A DNA stretch of 7,761 nt from contig JAUQOX010000133.1 in assembly GCA_030550695.1 (NCBI GenBank), positions 1-7,761 of the forward strand, written 5' to 3'. How positions within the stretch are numbered: the first letter of the stretch is position 1; each line of letters starts with the position of its first letter. The notes below the pieces were generated by a model. It was not told where the DNA came from and ran no database searches. It saw only the letters and a list, made by a program, of their open reading frames with translations. This DNA comes from Gemmatimonadota bacterium. GTDB lineage: Bacteria > Gemmatimonadota > Gemmatimonadetes > Longimicrobiales > Gaopeijiaceae. Both the position numbers and the translations under genes were made by a program. This document shows positions 1 to 5,985 of this stretch, piece after piece.

Positions 1-104
1 GACCGTGAGGTCTTGGGTGAGTTCTGACGGCCTTCGGCCAGGAGCCGTACCGGCCGGAAAGGGAAGGTGAGAGCCAGGGCCCCTCCGCGGCAGAGCCAAG
101 CGGG
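1..104. other. Left-edge non-coding stretch, possibly with the last codons of an upstream gene
   Basis: Reading frame 1 gives eight codons (DREVLGEF) and then TGA at 25-27, which could be the end of an upstream + strand gene. Frame 2 stays open to a TGA at 68-70, and frame 3 stops almost at once. Nothing identifies a product. After the stop there is a short GGCC-TTC-GGCC hairpin (29-39) and a CCGGCCGG palindrome (50-57), neither followed by a T-run, so no convincing terminator is seen. No clear promoter for the kinase gene is recognisable. Confidence 0.25.
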
Positions 105-1775
105 ATGACCATGGTCGAGAATCTTGGGGACGAGGGCAGCCGCTCCGAGGGCCCGCCCCCTTTCCCGGAAGCTTCCCCACCCTCGGCCTCCGGACCACCG
201 GAGGCCGTCCTGCCTGGATCCGGGCCCACCCCCGATCCCGACACCTGGCTCAAGACCATCCTTCACCACAGCAGCAACGTCTTCTTTGCCCACACCCCTG
301 ACAACCTCTTGGTCTATGTGAGTCCCCAGATCAAGGAGGTCCTGGGTTATGCACCCGAGGACGCCCGCGTTCCGTGGACGGAACTGTTGACCCAGCATCC
401 CGCAAACCAGGAGGGCGTTCGCAGAACCCAGGAGGCCGTTCGGACCGGCAGACCTCCGCCCCCCTACGAACTCGAGCTGCGTCACAAGGACGGAAGGTCC
501 GTTTGGGTGGAGGTCCGGGAAGCCCCGGTGGTTTCCCGCGGAGAGACGGTAGCGGTGGTGGGGGCGTGGGTGGACATTACGGAGCGCAAGCAGGCCGAAG
601 CTGCTCTGCGGGCCTCTCAAGAGCAACTTCAGCTCCAGCAGCGCATCGAAGCGCTGGGTCGCCTTTCCGGCGGAGTGGCCCACGACCTGAACAACCTCCT
701 CTCCCCCATCCTGGGTTACGCCGAACTCCTCCTGGAAGACCTGGGTCCCGGCGACCAACGGAGGGAGGCGGCGGAGCAGATCCTGGAAGCTGCCCAGCGC
801 GCCCGGGATCTGGTCCGGCAGCTTCTGGCTTTCAGCCGCCGCCAGACCCTGGAATTCCGACCCTTGGACTTGGGACAGGTCGTGAGGGAGTTCGGGAAAC
901 TCCTCCGGCGGACCATTCCGGAGAACGTCCAGATCGAGATGGACCTGGCTCCCGACCTTCCCACCATTCTCGCCGACGTGGGCCAACTGGAGCAGGTGAT
1001 CCTGAATCTGGCGGTGAACGCCAGGGACGCCATGCCCGAGGGCGGTTCCCTCATCTTCCGGACCCGCCTGGTGCATATCACTCCCGAAGAGGCCCAGGCC
1101 ACACCGGGGATGCGCCCGGGCGCGTTCGTACTCCTGTCCGTTTCCGACACGGGCCACGGCATGGATCCCGCGACCCGGCAGAGGATCTTCGAGCCCTTCT
1201 TCACCACCAAGGAGTTGGGCAAAGGCACCGGTTTGGGACTGGCCACGGTCTACGGGATCATCAAGCAGCACGGCGGAGGAATTTGGGTGGACAGCGAGGT
1301 GGGGATGGGTACAACCTTCCGGTGCTATTTTCCTGTAGTCGGTGGGCAGCTCGCCCCCCTCCACCCCCCAAGCCCATCCACCACCCCTCCTCCGACCCTC
1401 GGCGGCACCGAAACCGTCATGGTCGTGGAAGACGAGCCTCTGGTGCGACGGCTGGCCGTGCGCTTCCTCAGAAGACTGGGCTACCACACCCTGGAGGCTG
1501 CCTCGGGCGAGGAATGTCTGGCCCTCCTGGACGGCTATTCGGGCCCCCTTCATCTCCTCCTCACCGACCTGGTCCTCCCCGGGATGAACGGGAGAGCCCT
1601 GGCGGCCGAAGTGCAAAACCGGTTTCGGCAGGTGCGCACCCTCTTCATGTCGGGTTATGCCTCCCATGTGCTCAATCGCCAGGGAGTCCTGGAGGAAGGG
1701 ATCGCCTACCTGGCGAAACCGTTTGCCTTCCATACCCTTGCGGCCAAGGTCCGCGAGGTCCTGGACCGTCCGTGA
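105..1775 (+). CDS. Soluble hybrid histidine kinase (PAS - HisKA - HATPase - receiver), CckA-like
   Basis: A 556-residue sensor kinase that would autophosphorylate on His and pass phosphate to its own receiver. Residues 1-45 are Pro/Ser/Gly-rich and probably disordered. A PAS domain (about 46-160) ends in the usual VDITERK. The H-box is GGVAHDLNNLL with phospho-acceptor H193. The ATPase domain shows the N-box (NLAVNARDAM, N305), G1 (DTGHGM, D348), an F-box (FEPFFTTK) and G2 (GKGTGLGLATVYGI). After a Pro-rich linker (about 405-432) comes a receiver (about 437-556) with VVEDE, acceptor D488 (TDLVLPGMNG), MSGYA and K538 (AKPF). The H-box, G2 and MSGYA patterns are those of CckA-type hybrids. No transmembrane segment is seen, so a cytoplasmic signal is expected; the ligand and downstream partner are unknown. 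The start could be ATG 105 or ATG 111; neither has a good ribosome binding site. It lies 108 bp upstream of cheW on the same strand, so a role in chemotaxis is possible but unproven. Confidence 0.95.
   Translation: MTMVENLGDEGSRSEGPPPFPEASPPSASGPPEAVLPGSGPTPDPDTWLKTILHHSSNVFFAHTPDNLLVYVSPQIKEVLGYAPEDARVPWTELLTQHPANQEGVRRTQEAVRTGRPPPPYELELRHKDGRSVWVEVREAPVVSRGETVAVVGAWVDITERKQAEAALRASQEQLQLQQRIEALGRLSGGVAHDLNNLLSPILGYAELLLEDLGPGDQRREAAEQILEAAQRARDLVRQLLAFSRRQTLEFRPLDLGQVVREFGKLLRRTIPENVQIEMDLAPDLPTILADVGQLEQVILNLAVNARDAMPEGGSLIFRTRLVHITPEEAQATPGMRPGAFVLLSVSDTGHGMDPATRQRIFEPFFTTKELGKGTGLGLATVYGIIKQHGGGIWVDSEVGMGTTFRCYFPVVGGQLAPLHPPSPSTTPPPTLGGTETVMVVEDEPLVRRLAVRFLRRLGYHTLEAASGEECLALLDGYSGPLHLLLTDLVLPGMNGRALAAEVQNRFRQVRTLFMSGYASHVLNRQGVLEEGIAYLAKPFAFHTLAAKVREVLDRP
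1354..1387 (-). other. C-rich run in the kinase linker, G-quadruplex potential on the minus strand
   Basis: Four C-tracts lie at 1354-1359, 1364-1369, 1373-1375 and 1384-1387, with spacers of 4, 3 and 8 bases. The complementary strand therefore has four G-tracts close to, though not strictly within, the usual G-quadruplex rule. The run encodes the Pro-rich linker between the ATPase and receiver domains, so amino-acid composition alone may explain it. Confidence 0.3.
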
Positions 1776-1798
1776 ACCCGCCGCATCCGGCCTCCCTC

Positions 1799-1826
1799 TC
1801 AAGCCTTTTTGTTCCCCTTCCGATAC
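1799..1826 (+). promoter_or_regulatory. Possible sigma-28 (FliA)-like promoter ahead of cheW
   Basis: TCCGATAC (1819-1826) matches six of eight bases of the flagellar/chemotaxis sigma-28 -10 consensus GCCGATAA. TCAAGCCT (1799-1806) matches five of eight bases of the -35 consensus TAAAGTTT, 12 bases upstream (consensus spacing about 11). Its place in the gap before a chemotaxis operon fits. The match is weak, transcription would start near 1833, and no sigma-70 or sigma-54 promoter stands out instead. Confidence 0.25.
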
Positions 1827-1831
1827 TAGAA

Positions 1832-1850
1832 CCGGAGGGGCAACCTCCGG
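1832..1850 (+). promoter_or_regulatory. Perfect stem-loop in the cheW leader
   Basis: CCGGAGG (1832-1838) and CCTCCGG (1844-1850) form a perfect 7-bp stem around the loop GGCAA, ending 33 bases before the cheW ATG. The following bases (GAGTTTCGCCTTTC) are only mildly T-rich, so it would be a weak intrinsic terminator for the kinase gene. If the putative promoter at 1799-1826 is real, the hairpin would instead sit at the 5' end of the cheW mRNA, where it could stabilise the transcript or affect translation. Confidence 0.55.
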
Positions 1851-1883
1851 GAGTTTCGCCTTTCATGGGAGAGAACGAGAGCC

Positions 1884-2375
1884 ATGACCGCAACCGACCT
1901 GCTCGCATCCGGCAGCCGCACCCTGACGGCTCGGGGGGGGAAGTACTTGACCTTCTTCCTGGACCGTGAGGAATACGGCATCCCCATTCTCACCGTCCGG
2001 GAAATCATCGGGCTCCTGCCGGTCACCCCGGTTCCCAAGGCTCCGCCGTATGTCAAAGGGGTGATCAACCTCCGGGGGAAGGTCATCCCCGTGGTGGACC
2101 TCAAACTCAAGTTCGACATGGAGCCCATCCGGGCAACCGATGAAACCTGCATCATCGTGGTCCAGACGGCGGGAGCCGAGCTGGGCGTCATGGTGGACAA
2201 GGTCTCGGAGGTCTTGGATATCCCCGAAGGGGAGATCGTTGATGCCCCCAGTCTAGGCGCAGAAATCCCGACGGACTGCATCCTGGGGATCGGAAAGTCC
2301 CAGGGGCGGGTCACCTTGCTTTTGGACATCGAAAAGGTGTTCCCTGCGGCGCACCTGGATGAGATGGCCGCCTGA
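1884..2375 (+). CDS. cheW: Chemotaxis coupling protein CheW
   Basis: A 163-residue CheW-fold protein that links chemoreceptors to the P5 domain of CheA in the cytoplasmic array. After a short N-terminal tail the fold begins at about residue 20 (KYLTFFLDREEYGIPILTVREII). Hallmarks are the conserved VKGVINLRGKVIPVVDL stretch and the late GVMVDKVSEVLDI strand-helix segment. Length and single-domain architecture are standard, and there is no receiver, so it is not CheV. The ATG at 1884 follows GGGAGAG (1867-1873). The body of the gene follows the same codon style as its neighbours. An eight-G run at 1933-1940 lies in the non-conserved tail and could be a slippage site. It appears to be the first gene of the che operon, with cheR 175 bp downstream. 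Confidence 0.97.
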   Translation: MTATDLLASGSRTLTARGGKYLTFFLDREEYGIPILTVREIIGLLPVTPVPKAPPYVKGVINLRGKVIPVVDLKLKFDMEPIRATDETCIIVVQTAGAELGVMVDKVSEVLDIPEGEIVDAPSLGAEIPTDCILGIGKSQGRVTLLLDIEKVFPAAHLDEMAA

Positions 2376-2377
2376 CA

Positions 2378-2490
2378 GGAGGCCGATCCCTGACGGGTAG
2401 ATCCCCAAGCAGGAAGGCGTCTTGCCGGCGCTCGCCCCCCCCGGGCCCGGCGGGTCAACCCTTTGCCGGGCGGACAAGTCATCGGCCTCC
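2378..2490 (+). repeat. Widely spaced 10-bp inverted repeat enclosing hairpins between cheW and cheR
   Basis: GGAGGCCGAT (2378-2387) and its exact reverse complement ATCGGCCTCC (2481-2490) flank 93 bases. The left arm begins three bases after the cheW stop codon. Inside, GCCCGGC (2445-2451) pairs with GCCGGGC (2465-2471), and the loop holds a further GGG/CCC pairing (2452-2454 with 2459-2461). The transcript could therefore fold into a branched structure between cheW and cheR. No T-run follows it, so termination is not indicated. A role in mRNA processing, stability or differential expression is possible but inferred. Confidence 0.5.
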
Positions 2491-2550
2491 GAAGGGTCTG
2501 ACCCCGAGTTCATCTGGAACGAGCACCATCTCCAGGATACCGAAGGAAGC

Positions 2551-3396
2551 ATGAGCGAGTCTCCGTCGATTCTTGACACACCCTGTGACGATCTGGACGC
2601 GGTGTTCGGAAAGATTCGGGCCCTCATGCACAACCTTTCCGGCGTCCACCTGTCGGATTCGAAGAAGGAGCTCGTCCGGGCCCGCATCGGCAAGCGCCTG
2701 CGTGCCTTGGGGTGCCGGGGTTTCCGGCAATACCTGGAATTTGTGGTGGGCCCGCAAGGCGGGGAGGAACTGGCTCACATGGTGGATCTCCTCACCACAA
2801 ATCAGACCTCCTTCTTCCGGGAACCGGCTCACTTCCACTTCCTGAAGAACGAGGTTCTGCCCCGCCTACGTTCCTCCCCCCGTGTCTTCAGGATGTGGAG
2901 TGCCGGGTGTGCCAGCGGGGAAGAGCCTTACTCCCTGGCCATCCTTCTCCTGGAAGAGATCCCCGGTGTCCTCAGGAAGGATGTGAAAATCCTCGCTACC
3001 GACCTGAGCCGCCGCGCCTTGGCGCAGGCCAGGGCAGGCGTCTATGAGGAAAGCCAGCTCCGCCAGGTACCGCCGTCCCTTCGAAGCCGGTATTTCACCC
3101 CTCTCTCCTCCGGCCCCGAAGGAAAGCGGCGTTATCGGGTGAACGCAGAAGTTCGGGCCATGGTGCGCATAGCCTGGATGAACCTCATGGACCCCTGGCC
3201 CATGAGGGGACCTTTCGACGTGATCTTCTGCCGGAATGTCATGATCTACTTCGACCGGATTACCCGGGAGCGGCTGGTGCAGAGGTTCTCCAACCATCTC
3301 AGGCCCGGGGGATACTTGATGGTAGGGCATTCGGAAAGCCTCAGCGGCCTCCGCCACGATCTCCACTACGTCCAAGCAGCCGTGTACCGGAAATGA
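2551..3396 (+). CDS. cheR: Chemoreceptor glutamate methyltransferase CheR
   Basis: A 281-residue enzyme that moves a methyl group from S-adenosylmethionine to glutamate side chains on chemoreceptors, raising kinase activity during adaptation. The N-terminal helical CheR_N domain covers about residues 13-75. The substrate-contact motif TTNQTSFFR is at 82-90. The SAM site WSAGCASGEEPYSLA starts at W116, followed by ILATDLS, then VIFCRNVMIYF, and the C-terminal PGGYLMVGHSESL. No TPR or other fused domain is present. The frame is open further upstream (to a TTG at 2422), but that part is low-complexity intergenic sequence. The ATG at 2551, preceded by GAAGGAAG, gives the normal family length and was chosen. 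The stop codon overlaps the cheD start (ATGA), implying translational coupling. Confidence 0.97.
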   Translation: MSESPSILDTPCDDLDAVFGKIRALMHNLSGVHLSDSKKELVRARIGKRLRALGCRGFRQYLEFVVGPQGGEELAHMVDLLTTNQTSFFREPAHFHFLKNEVLPRLRSSPRVFRMWSAGCASGEEPYSLAILLLEEIPGVLRKDVKILATDLSRRALAQARAGVYEESQLRQVPPSLRSRYFTPLSSGPEGKRRYRVNAEVRAMVRIAWMNLMDPWPMRGPFDVIFCRNVMIYFDRITRERLVQRFSNHLRPGGYLMVGHSESLSGLRHDLHYVQAAVYRK

Positions 3397-3902
3397 GTTT
3401 CGTGGCCGCCGACCAGACGCGCCGCCAGGTGGTGGGAGTTGCCGAGCTGAAGGTCTCGGCCCGGCCCGGGGACCTTCTGGTCACCTATGCCCTGGGGAGC
3501 TGTCTGGGCGTGGCCGTCTGGGATCCAACGGTCAAGGTGGGCGGATTGCTCCACTGTATGCTTCCCTCGGGCTCGGAACATGAAGAACTGGCTTCGAGAC
3601 AGCCAGCCCGTTTCGTGGATACCGGGGTAGTGGCCCTGTTCCAGGAAGCCTACCGCTTGGGGGCACGCAAGGAGCGGATGCTGGTCAAAGTGGCCGGCGG
3701 TGCCAGCGTAATCCAGCAGGGCCAAGCTGACAGCTTCCAGATCGGAAAGCGGAACATCCTGGCCCTCCGGAAGCTCTTGTGGAAGAACGGGGTGTTCATC
3801 CACCGCGAGGATCTGGGAGGCCACTGGCCTCGCACCATGAGCTTGGATGTGGGCACCGGTGAGGTCCGCATCCGTTGCAACGGCTCGGAGTATGTCCTCT
3901 GA
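3393..3902 (+). CDS. cheD: Chemoreceptor glutamine deamidase CheD
   Basis: A 169-residue enzyme that converts specific receptor glutamines to glutamates, creating methylation sites for CheR; in Bacillus and Thermotoga it also works through CheC. The Cys-His-Thr catalytic set is intact: T31 and C37 in the VTYALGSCLGV segment and H54 in LLHCMLP. The Thr-Cys-His spacing of 6 and 17 equals that of Thermotoga CheD (T21, C27, H44, from memory). Further family segments are VKVAGGASV, IGKRNILALRKLL, LGGHWPRTMSLDVGTGEV and the C-terminal VRI. Its ATG overlaps the cheR stop by four bases. No CheC gene is in the window; the nearest phosphatase-type gene is the CheX-like one two genes downstream. Confidence 0.97.
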   Translation: MSFVAADQTRRQVVGVAELKVSARPGDLLVTYALGSCLGVAVWDPTVKVGGLLHCMLPSGSEHEELASRQPARFVDTGVVALFQEAYRLGARKERMLVKVAGGASVIQQGQADSFQIGKRNILALRKLLWKNGVFIHREDLGGHWPRTMSLDVGTGEVRIRCNGSEYVL

Positions 3903-3940
3903 CCCCTGGGGGGATTCGAGGAGCAGGAGGCAACGAAAAC

Positions 3941-4369
3941 ATGGCGCTCAACGTCCTGGTCGTCGATGACAGCTCAGTCATGCGGGCCATGCTCATCCGC
4001 ACCCTGCGGATGACCGGCCTTCCCCTGGGAGAGATCCACCAAGCTGCCCACGGTGCGGAGGCCCTCCAAATCCTGGACCGGCATTGGGTGGACCTGGCTC
4101 TGGTGGACATCAACATGCCGGTGATGAACGGTGAAGAGTTCATCGACCGGGTAAGAGACACCCCCGAACTCCGCGACCTTGCCATCATCGTGGTATCCAC
4201 CGAAAGCAGCCAGACCCGCATATCCAAGATCCAGCGCCGGGGCGCCCGTTTTGTCCATAAGCCCTTCACGCCGGAAATGCTACGGGATCAGGTCATGGCC
4301 ATGACAGGAGTCTCCTATGCGCAACCCTCTGGCAGCGGAACTGGCCTCGGCGGCCATCGCGACCTTTGA
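3941..4369 (+). CDS. cheY: Single-domain response regulator CheY
   Basis: A 142-residue receiver that takes phosphate from CheA and, in the standard model, binds the motility motor. Conserved residues are D9/D10 (VVDDSS), acceptor D56 (VDINMPVMNG), T87 (VVSTES) and K107 (HKPF). There is no output domain. The chosen ATG has GGAGCAGGAGG (3920-3930) ten bases upstream. An in-frame TTG at 3875 lies inside cheD and would add a non-homologous tail. The receiver fold should end near residue 124. The last 18 or so residues (Gly/Ser-rich, ending GGHRDL) are encoded in the overlap with the next gene and are not typical of CheY. Placed 38 bp after cheD, it is the likely main output of this CheA. Confidence 0.95.
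   Translation: MALNVLVVDDSSVMRAMLIRTLRMTGLPLGEIHQAAHGAEALQILDRHWVDLALVDINMPVMNGEEFIDRVRDTPELRDLAIIVVSTESSQTRISKIQRRGARFVHKPFTPEMLRDQVMAMTGVSYAQPSGSGTGLGGHRDL
4306..4310 (+). promoter_or_regulatory. Ribosome binding site of the cheX-like gene, inside cheY
   Basis: AGGAG sits six bases before the ATG at 4317, an ideal spacing. It lies inside the cheY reading frame, which supports a start within cheY rather than a later one. Confidence 0.7.
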
Positions 4370-4769
4370 GCAGTTGGCCTTCTTGCCGGCTGAGGTCCTG
4401 GAAGACCCCGACGAGCCGGACGGCCAGGTGACGGCCTCCTGCCGTGTCCGGTTCCGGGGCCCCGCCTCGGGCGCTCTGGAAATGGAAGTGGCGGGAGATT
4501 TCCTGGGTGAGCTGGCCGCCAACATGTTGGGCCTGGAGGGCGAACCGGGCGAGACGGAACGTCGAGATGCCCTGGGCGAAATCACCAACGTCATCTGCGG
4601 CAACGTGCTTCCCCATCTCGGCGGCCCCACCGCCGTTTTCGACCTCTCTCCCCCGGAGGTGTTCCCCCACCCCCTCCCGCCGTGTGCCAGACCCGACGGC
4701 CGACTGGCTTACTTGGCGCTGGCGGTGGGGGGCGGCCGAGCGGCGATCAGGTTGCGGGTATACGGATGA
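4317..4769 (+). CDS. cheX: CheX-type chemotaxis phosphatase (CheC/CheX family)
   Basis: A 150-residue protein recognised by the segment LGEITNVICGNVLP, which carries the ExxN signature (E88, N91) of CheC/CheX/FliY phosphatases; these residues act on phosphorylated CheY. Only one such motif is clear, as in CheX; CheC usually has two. The N-terminal helix (SAAIATFEQLAFL) and the strand ALEMEVAGDFLGELAANMLG also fit CheX. The expected role is dephosphorylation of CheY-P to end the signal. It starts 53 bp inside cheY, in the +1 frame relative to it, behind a good AGGAG, and ends 25 bp before cheB. Several segments are Pro-rich (about 107-128), and the family is divergent. The CheX assignment is therefore firmer at family level than at subfamily level. 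Confidence 0.85.
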   Translation: MRNPLAAELASAAIATFEQLAFLPAEVLEDPDEPDGQVTASCRVRFRGPASGALEMEVAGDFLGELAANMLGLEGEPGETERRDALGEITNVICGNVLPHLGGPTAVFDLSPPEVFPHPLPPCARPDGRLAYLALAVGGGRAAIRLRVYG

Positions 4770-4794
4770 ACTTCGGGGAAGGAGCCGAGCAGCC

Positions 4795-5850
4795 ATGATC
4801 CGCGTTTTGGTGGTGGACGATTCCGCCCTCGTTCGCCGGATTCTCAGCGAGGAGCTGTCGCGCTTCCCGGACATCCAAGTGGTGGGGACCGCCGCCGACC
4901 CTTACATCGCCCGGGACAAGATCCAGGAGCTCAGGCCTGACGTCCTGACCTTGGACGTGGAGATGCCCAGGATGGACGGCCTCTCCTTTCTGGCCAAGCT
5001 CATGAAGCACTACCCCCTGCCCGTGGTGGTGGTGAGCTCTCTGACCCCCGAAAACAGCGAGAATGCCCTGCAAGCCCTCCGCCTGGGCGCCGTGGAGGTG
5101 ATCCCCAAGCCCGGTTCCCAATTCACCGTGCCCGACGTGGGCCGGCGGTTGGTCCGGGCCATCCGGGCCGCCGCAGTAGCCAAGGTGAGAAGGGTGGACG
5201 AGGCAGACTCCCCCTCCCCCCCTCCTCCCCTCCCCGGCGGTCTGGAAACCACCCACAAGGTGCTGGCCATCGGAGCCTCCACCGGCGGCACCCAAGCCAT
5301 CGAGAAGATCCTTCGGGCTCTGCCGGCCAACACCCCCGGCACCGCCATCGTGCAGCACATGCCTCCCGGATTCACCGCCTCCTTCGCGGAGCGCCTGGAC
5401 CGGGTGTGCGCCATGACCGTCAGGGAAGCCCGGGACGGAGATCTTCTCACGCCGGGTCTCGCCCTGGTGGCACCCGGAGGCTTTCACCTCCAGGTGCAGC
5501 GGTGCGGGGCCCGCTACCGCGCCGAGGTGCGGAACGGCCCGCCGGTGAATCGGCACAAACCCTCGGTGGATGTCCTCTTCCGGTCCTTGGCCGCCAGCGC
5601 CGGCCCCAACGCGGTGGCCGTGATCCTCACGGGTATGGGGTCCGACGGAGCCAAAGGGATGGCCGAACTCCACGAAGCCGGGGCCCGGACCATCGCCCAG
5701 GACGAGGACACCTCGGTGGTCTTCGGCATGCCCAAGGTGGCGATCGAAATAGGGGCTGTCGACGAGATCCTGCCTTTGGAGCGGATCCCCCAGGGGATCG
5801 TGCGAGCCTTCCAGGAGAAGAGCCGTGTGCCCGTCCCGGTCTCGGGCTGA
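4795..5850 (+). CDS. cheB: Chemotaxis response regulator protein-glutamate methylesterase CheB
   Basis: A 351-residue two-domain enzyme that removes receptor methyl esters (and can deamidate glutamines) when phosphorylated by CheA, giving adaptation feedback. The receiver (about 1-122) has D8/D9, acceptor D54 (LDVEMPRMDG), VVSSLT and K105 (PKPGS). A Pro-rich linker (about 135-150) leads to the methylesterase domain (155-345). The catalytic triad is intact: S162 in GASTGG, H188 in QHMPPGFT and D284 in GMGSDGA. These positions are within two residues of the E. coli enzyme (S164, H190, D286). Start chosen: ATG at 4795 behind GGGGAAGGAG (4775-4784). The frame is open far upstream, but only as a GC-rich shadow of cheX. 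Confidence 0.98.
   Translation: MIRVLVVDDSALVRRILSEELSRFPDIQVVGTAADPYIARDKIQELRPDVLTLDVEMPRMDGLSFLAKLMKHYPLPVVVVSSLTPENSENALQALRLGAVEVIPKPGSQFTVPDVGRRLVRAIRAAAVAKVRRVDEADSPSPPPPLPGGLETTHKVLAIGASTGGTQAIEKILRALPANTPGTAIVQHMPPGFTASFAERLDRVCAMTVREARDGDLLTPGLALVAPGGFHLQVQRCGARYRAEVRNGPPVNRHKPSVDVLFRSLAASAGPNAVAVILTGMGSDGAKGMAELHEAGARTIAQDEDTSVVFGMPKVAIEIGAVDEILPLERIPQGIVRAFQEKSRVPVPVSG
5210..5235 (-). other. Dense C-tract in the cheB linker, G-quadruplex motif on the minus strand
   Basis: C-runs of 5, 7, 4 and 4 bases (5210-5214, 5216-5222, 5227-5230, 5232-5235) are separated by short spacers. The complementary template strand meets the G-quadruplex rule of four G-runs with loops under eight bases. 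The tract encodes the Pro/Ser linker between the receiver and methylesterase domains, so coding composition may be the whole reason for it. Confidence 0.4.
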
Positions 5851-5912
5851 AGCGGAACTGCCCCCGAGCCCCGTCCTCAAGACCCGGGCCTTACCGGCCG
5901 ATCCTACGCTCC

Positions 5913-5940
5913 GGGCCCTTCGGTTCACCACCATGGGCCC
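5913..5940 (+). promoter_or_regulatory. Hairpin in the cheB-cheA gap
   Basis: GGGCCC (5913-5918) pairs with GGGCCC (5935-5940), and inside it GGT (5922-5924) can pair with ACC (5930-5932). It lies 62 bases after the cheB stop and 51 bases before the cheA start. There is no T-run, so it does not look like an intrinsic terminator. It may mark an RNA processing or stability site between the two genes, or be chance pairing in GC-rich sequence. Confidence 0.35.
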
Positions 5941-5976
5941 TCCGGACCCCGTCCCGCTGCCGTTCTGAGCCTGTGC

Positions 5977-5985
5977 AGGAGGAGG
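5977..5985 (+). promoter_or_regulatory. Strong ribosome binding site fixing the GTG start of cheA
   Basis: AGGAGGAGG ends six bases before the GTG at 5992. It is the strongest such site in the window and favours this GTG over the in-frame ATG at 6013. Confidence 0.8.

Noticed and set aside
29..57. Short GGCC hairpin and CCGGCCGG palindrome as a terminator of an upstream gene
   Set aside because: The stems are only four bases and there is no T-run after either one.
374..1969. Long + strand open frame (531 codons) overlapping the hybrid kinase
   Set aside because: Its product is Gly/Pro/Arg-rich with no domain, and it runs across the kinase and into cheW in another frame; it is a GC-rich shadow of the real kinase gene.
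2435..2442. Run of eight C in the cheW-cheR gap as a phase-variable promoter spacer
   Set aside because: No promoter elements flank it, and C-runs are common by chance in this GC-rich sequence.
2422..2550. Longer cheR starting at a TTG at 2422
   Set aside because: The added 43 residues are low-complexity, correspond to the inverted-repeat region, and are absent from the CheR family; ATG 2551 gives the normal length.
3875..3940. Longer cheY starting at a TTG at 3875
   Set aside because: It would begin inside cheD and add residues not found in CheY; ATG 3941 has a good ribosome binding site.
5933..5968. Small open frame of 11 codons ahead of cheA, considered as a leader peptide
   Set aside because: It has no ribosome binding site, no codon run suggesting attenuation, and overlaps the hairpin; chance is likely.
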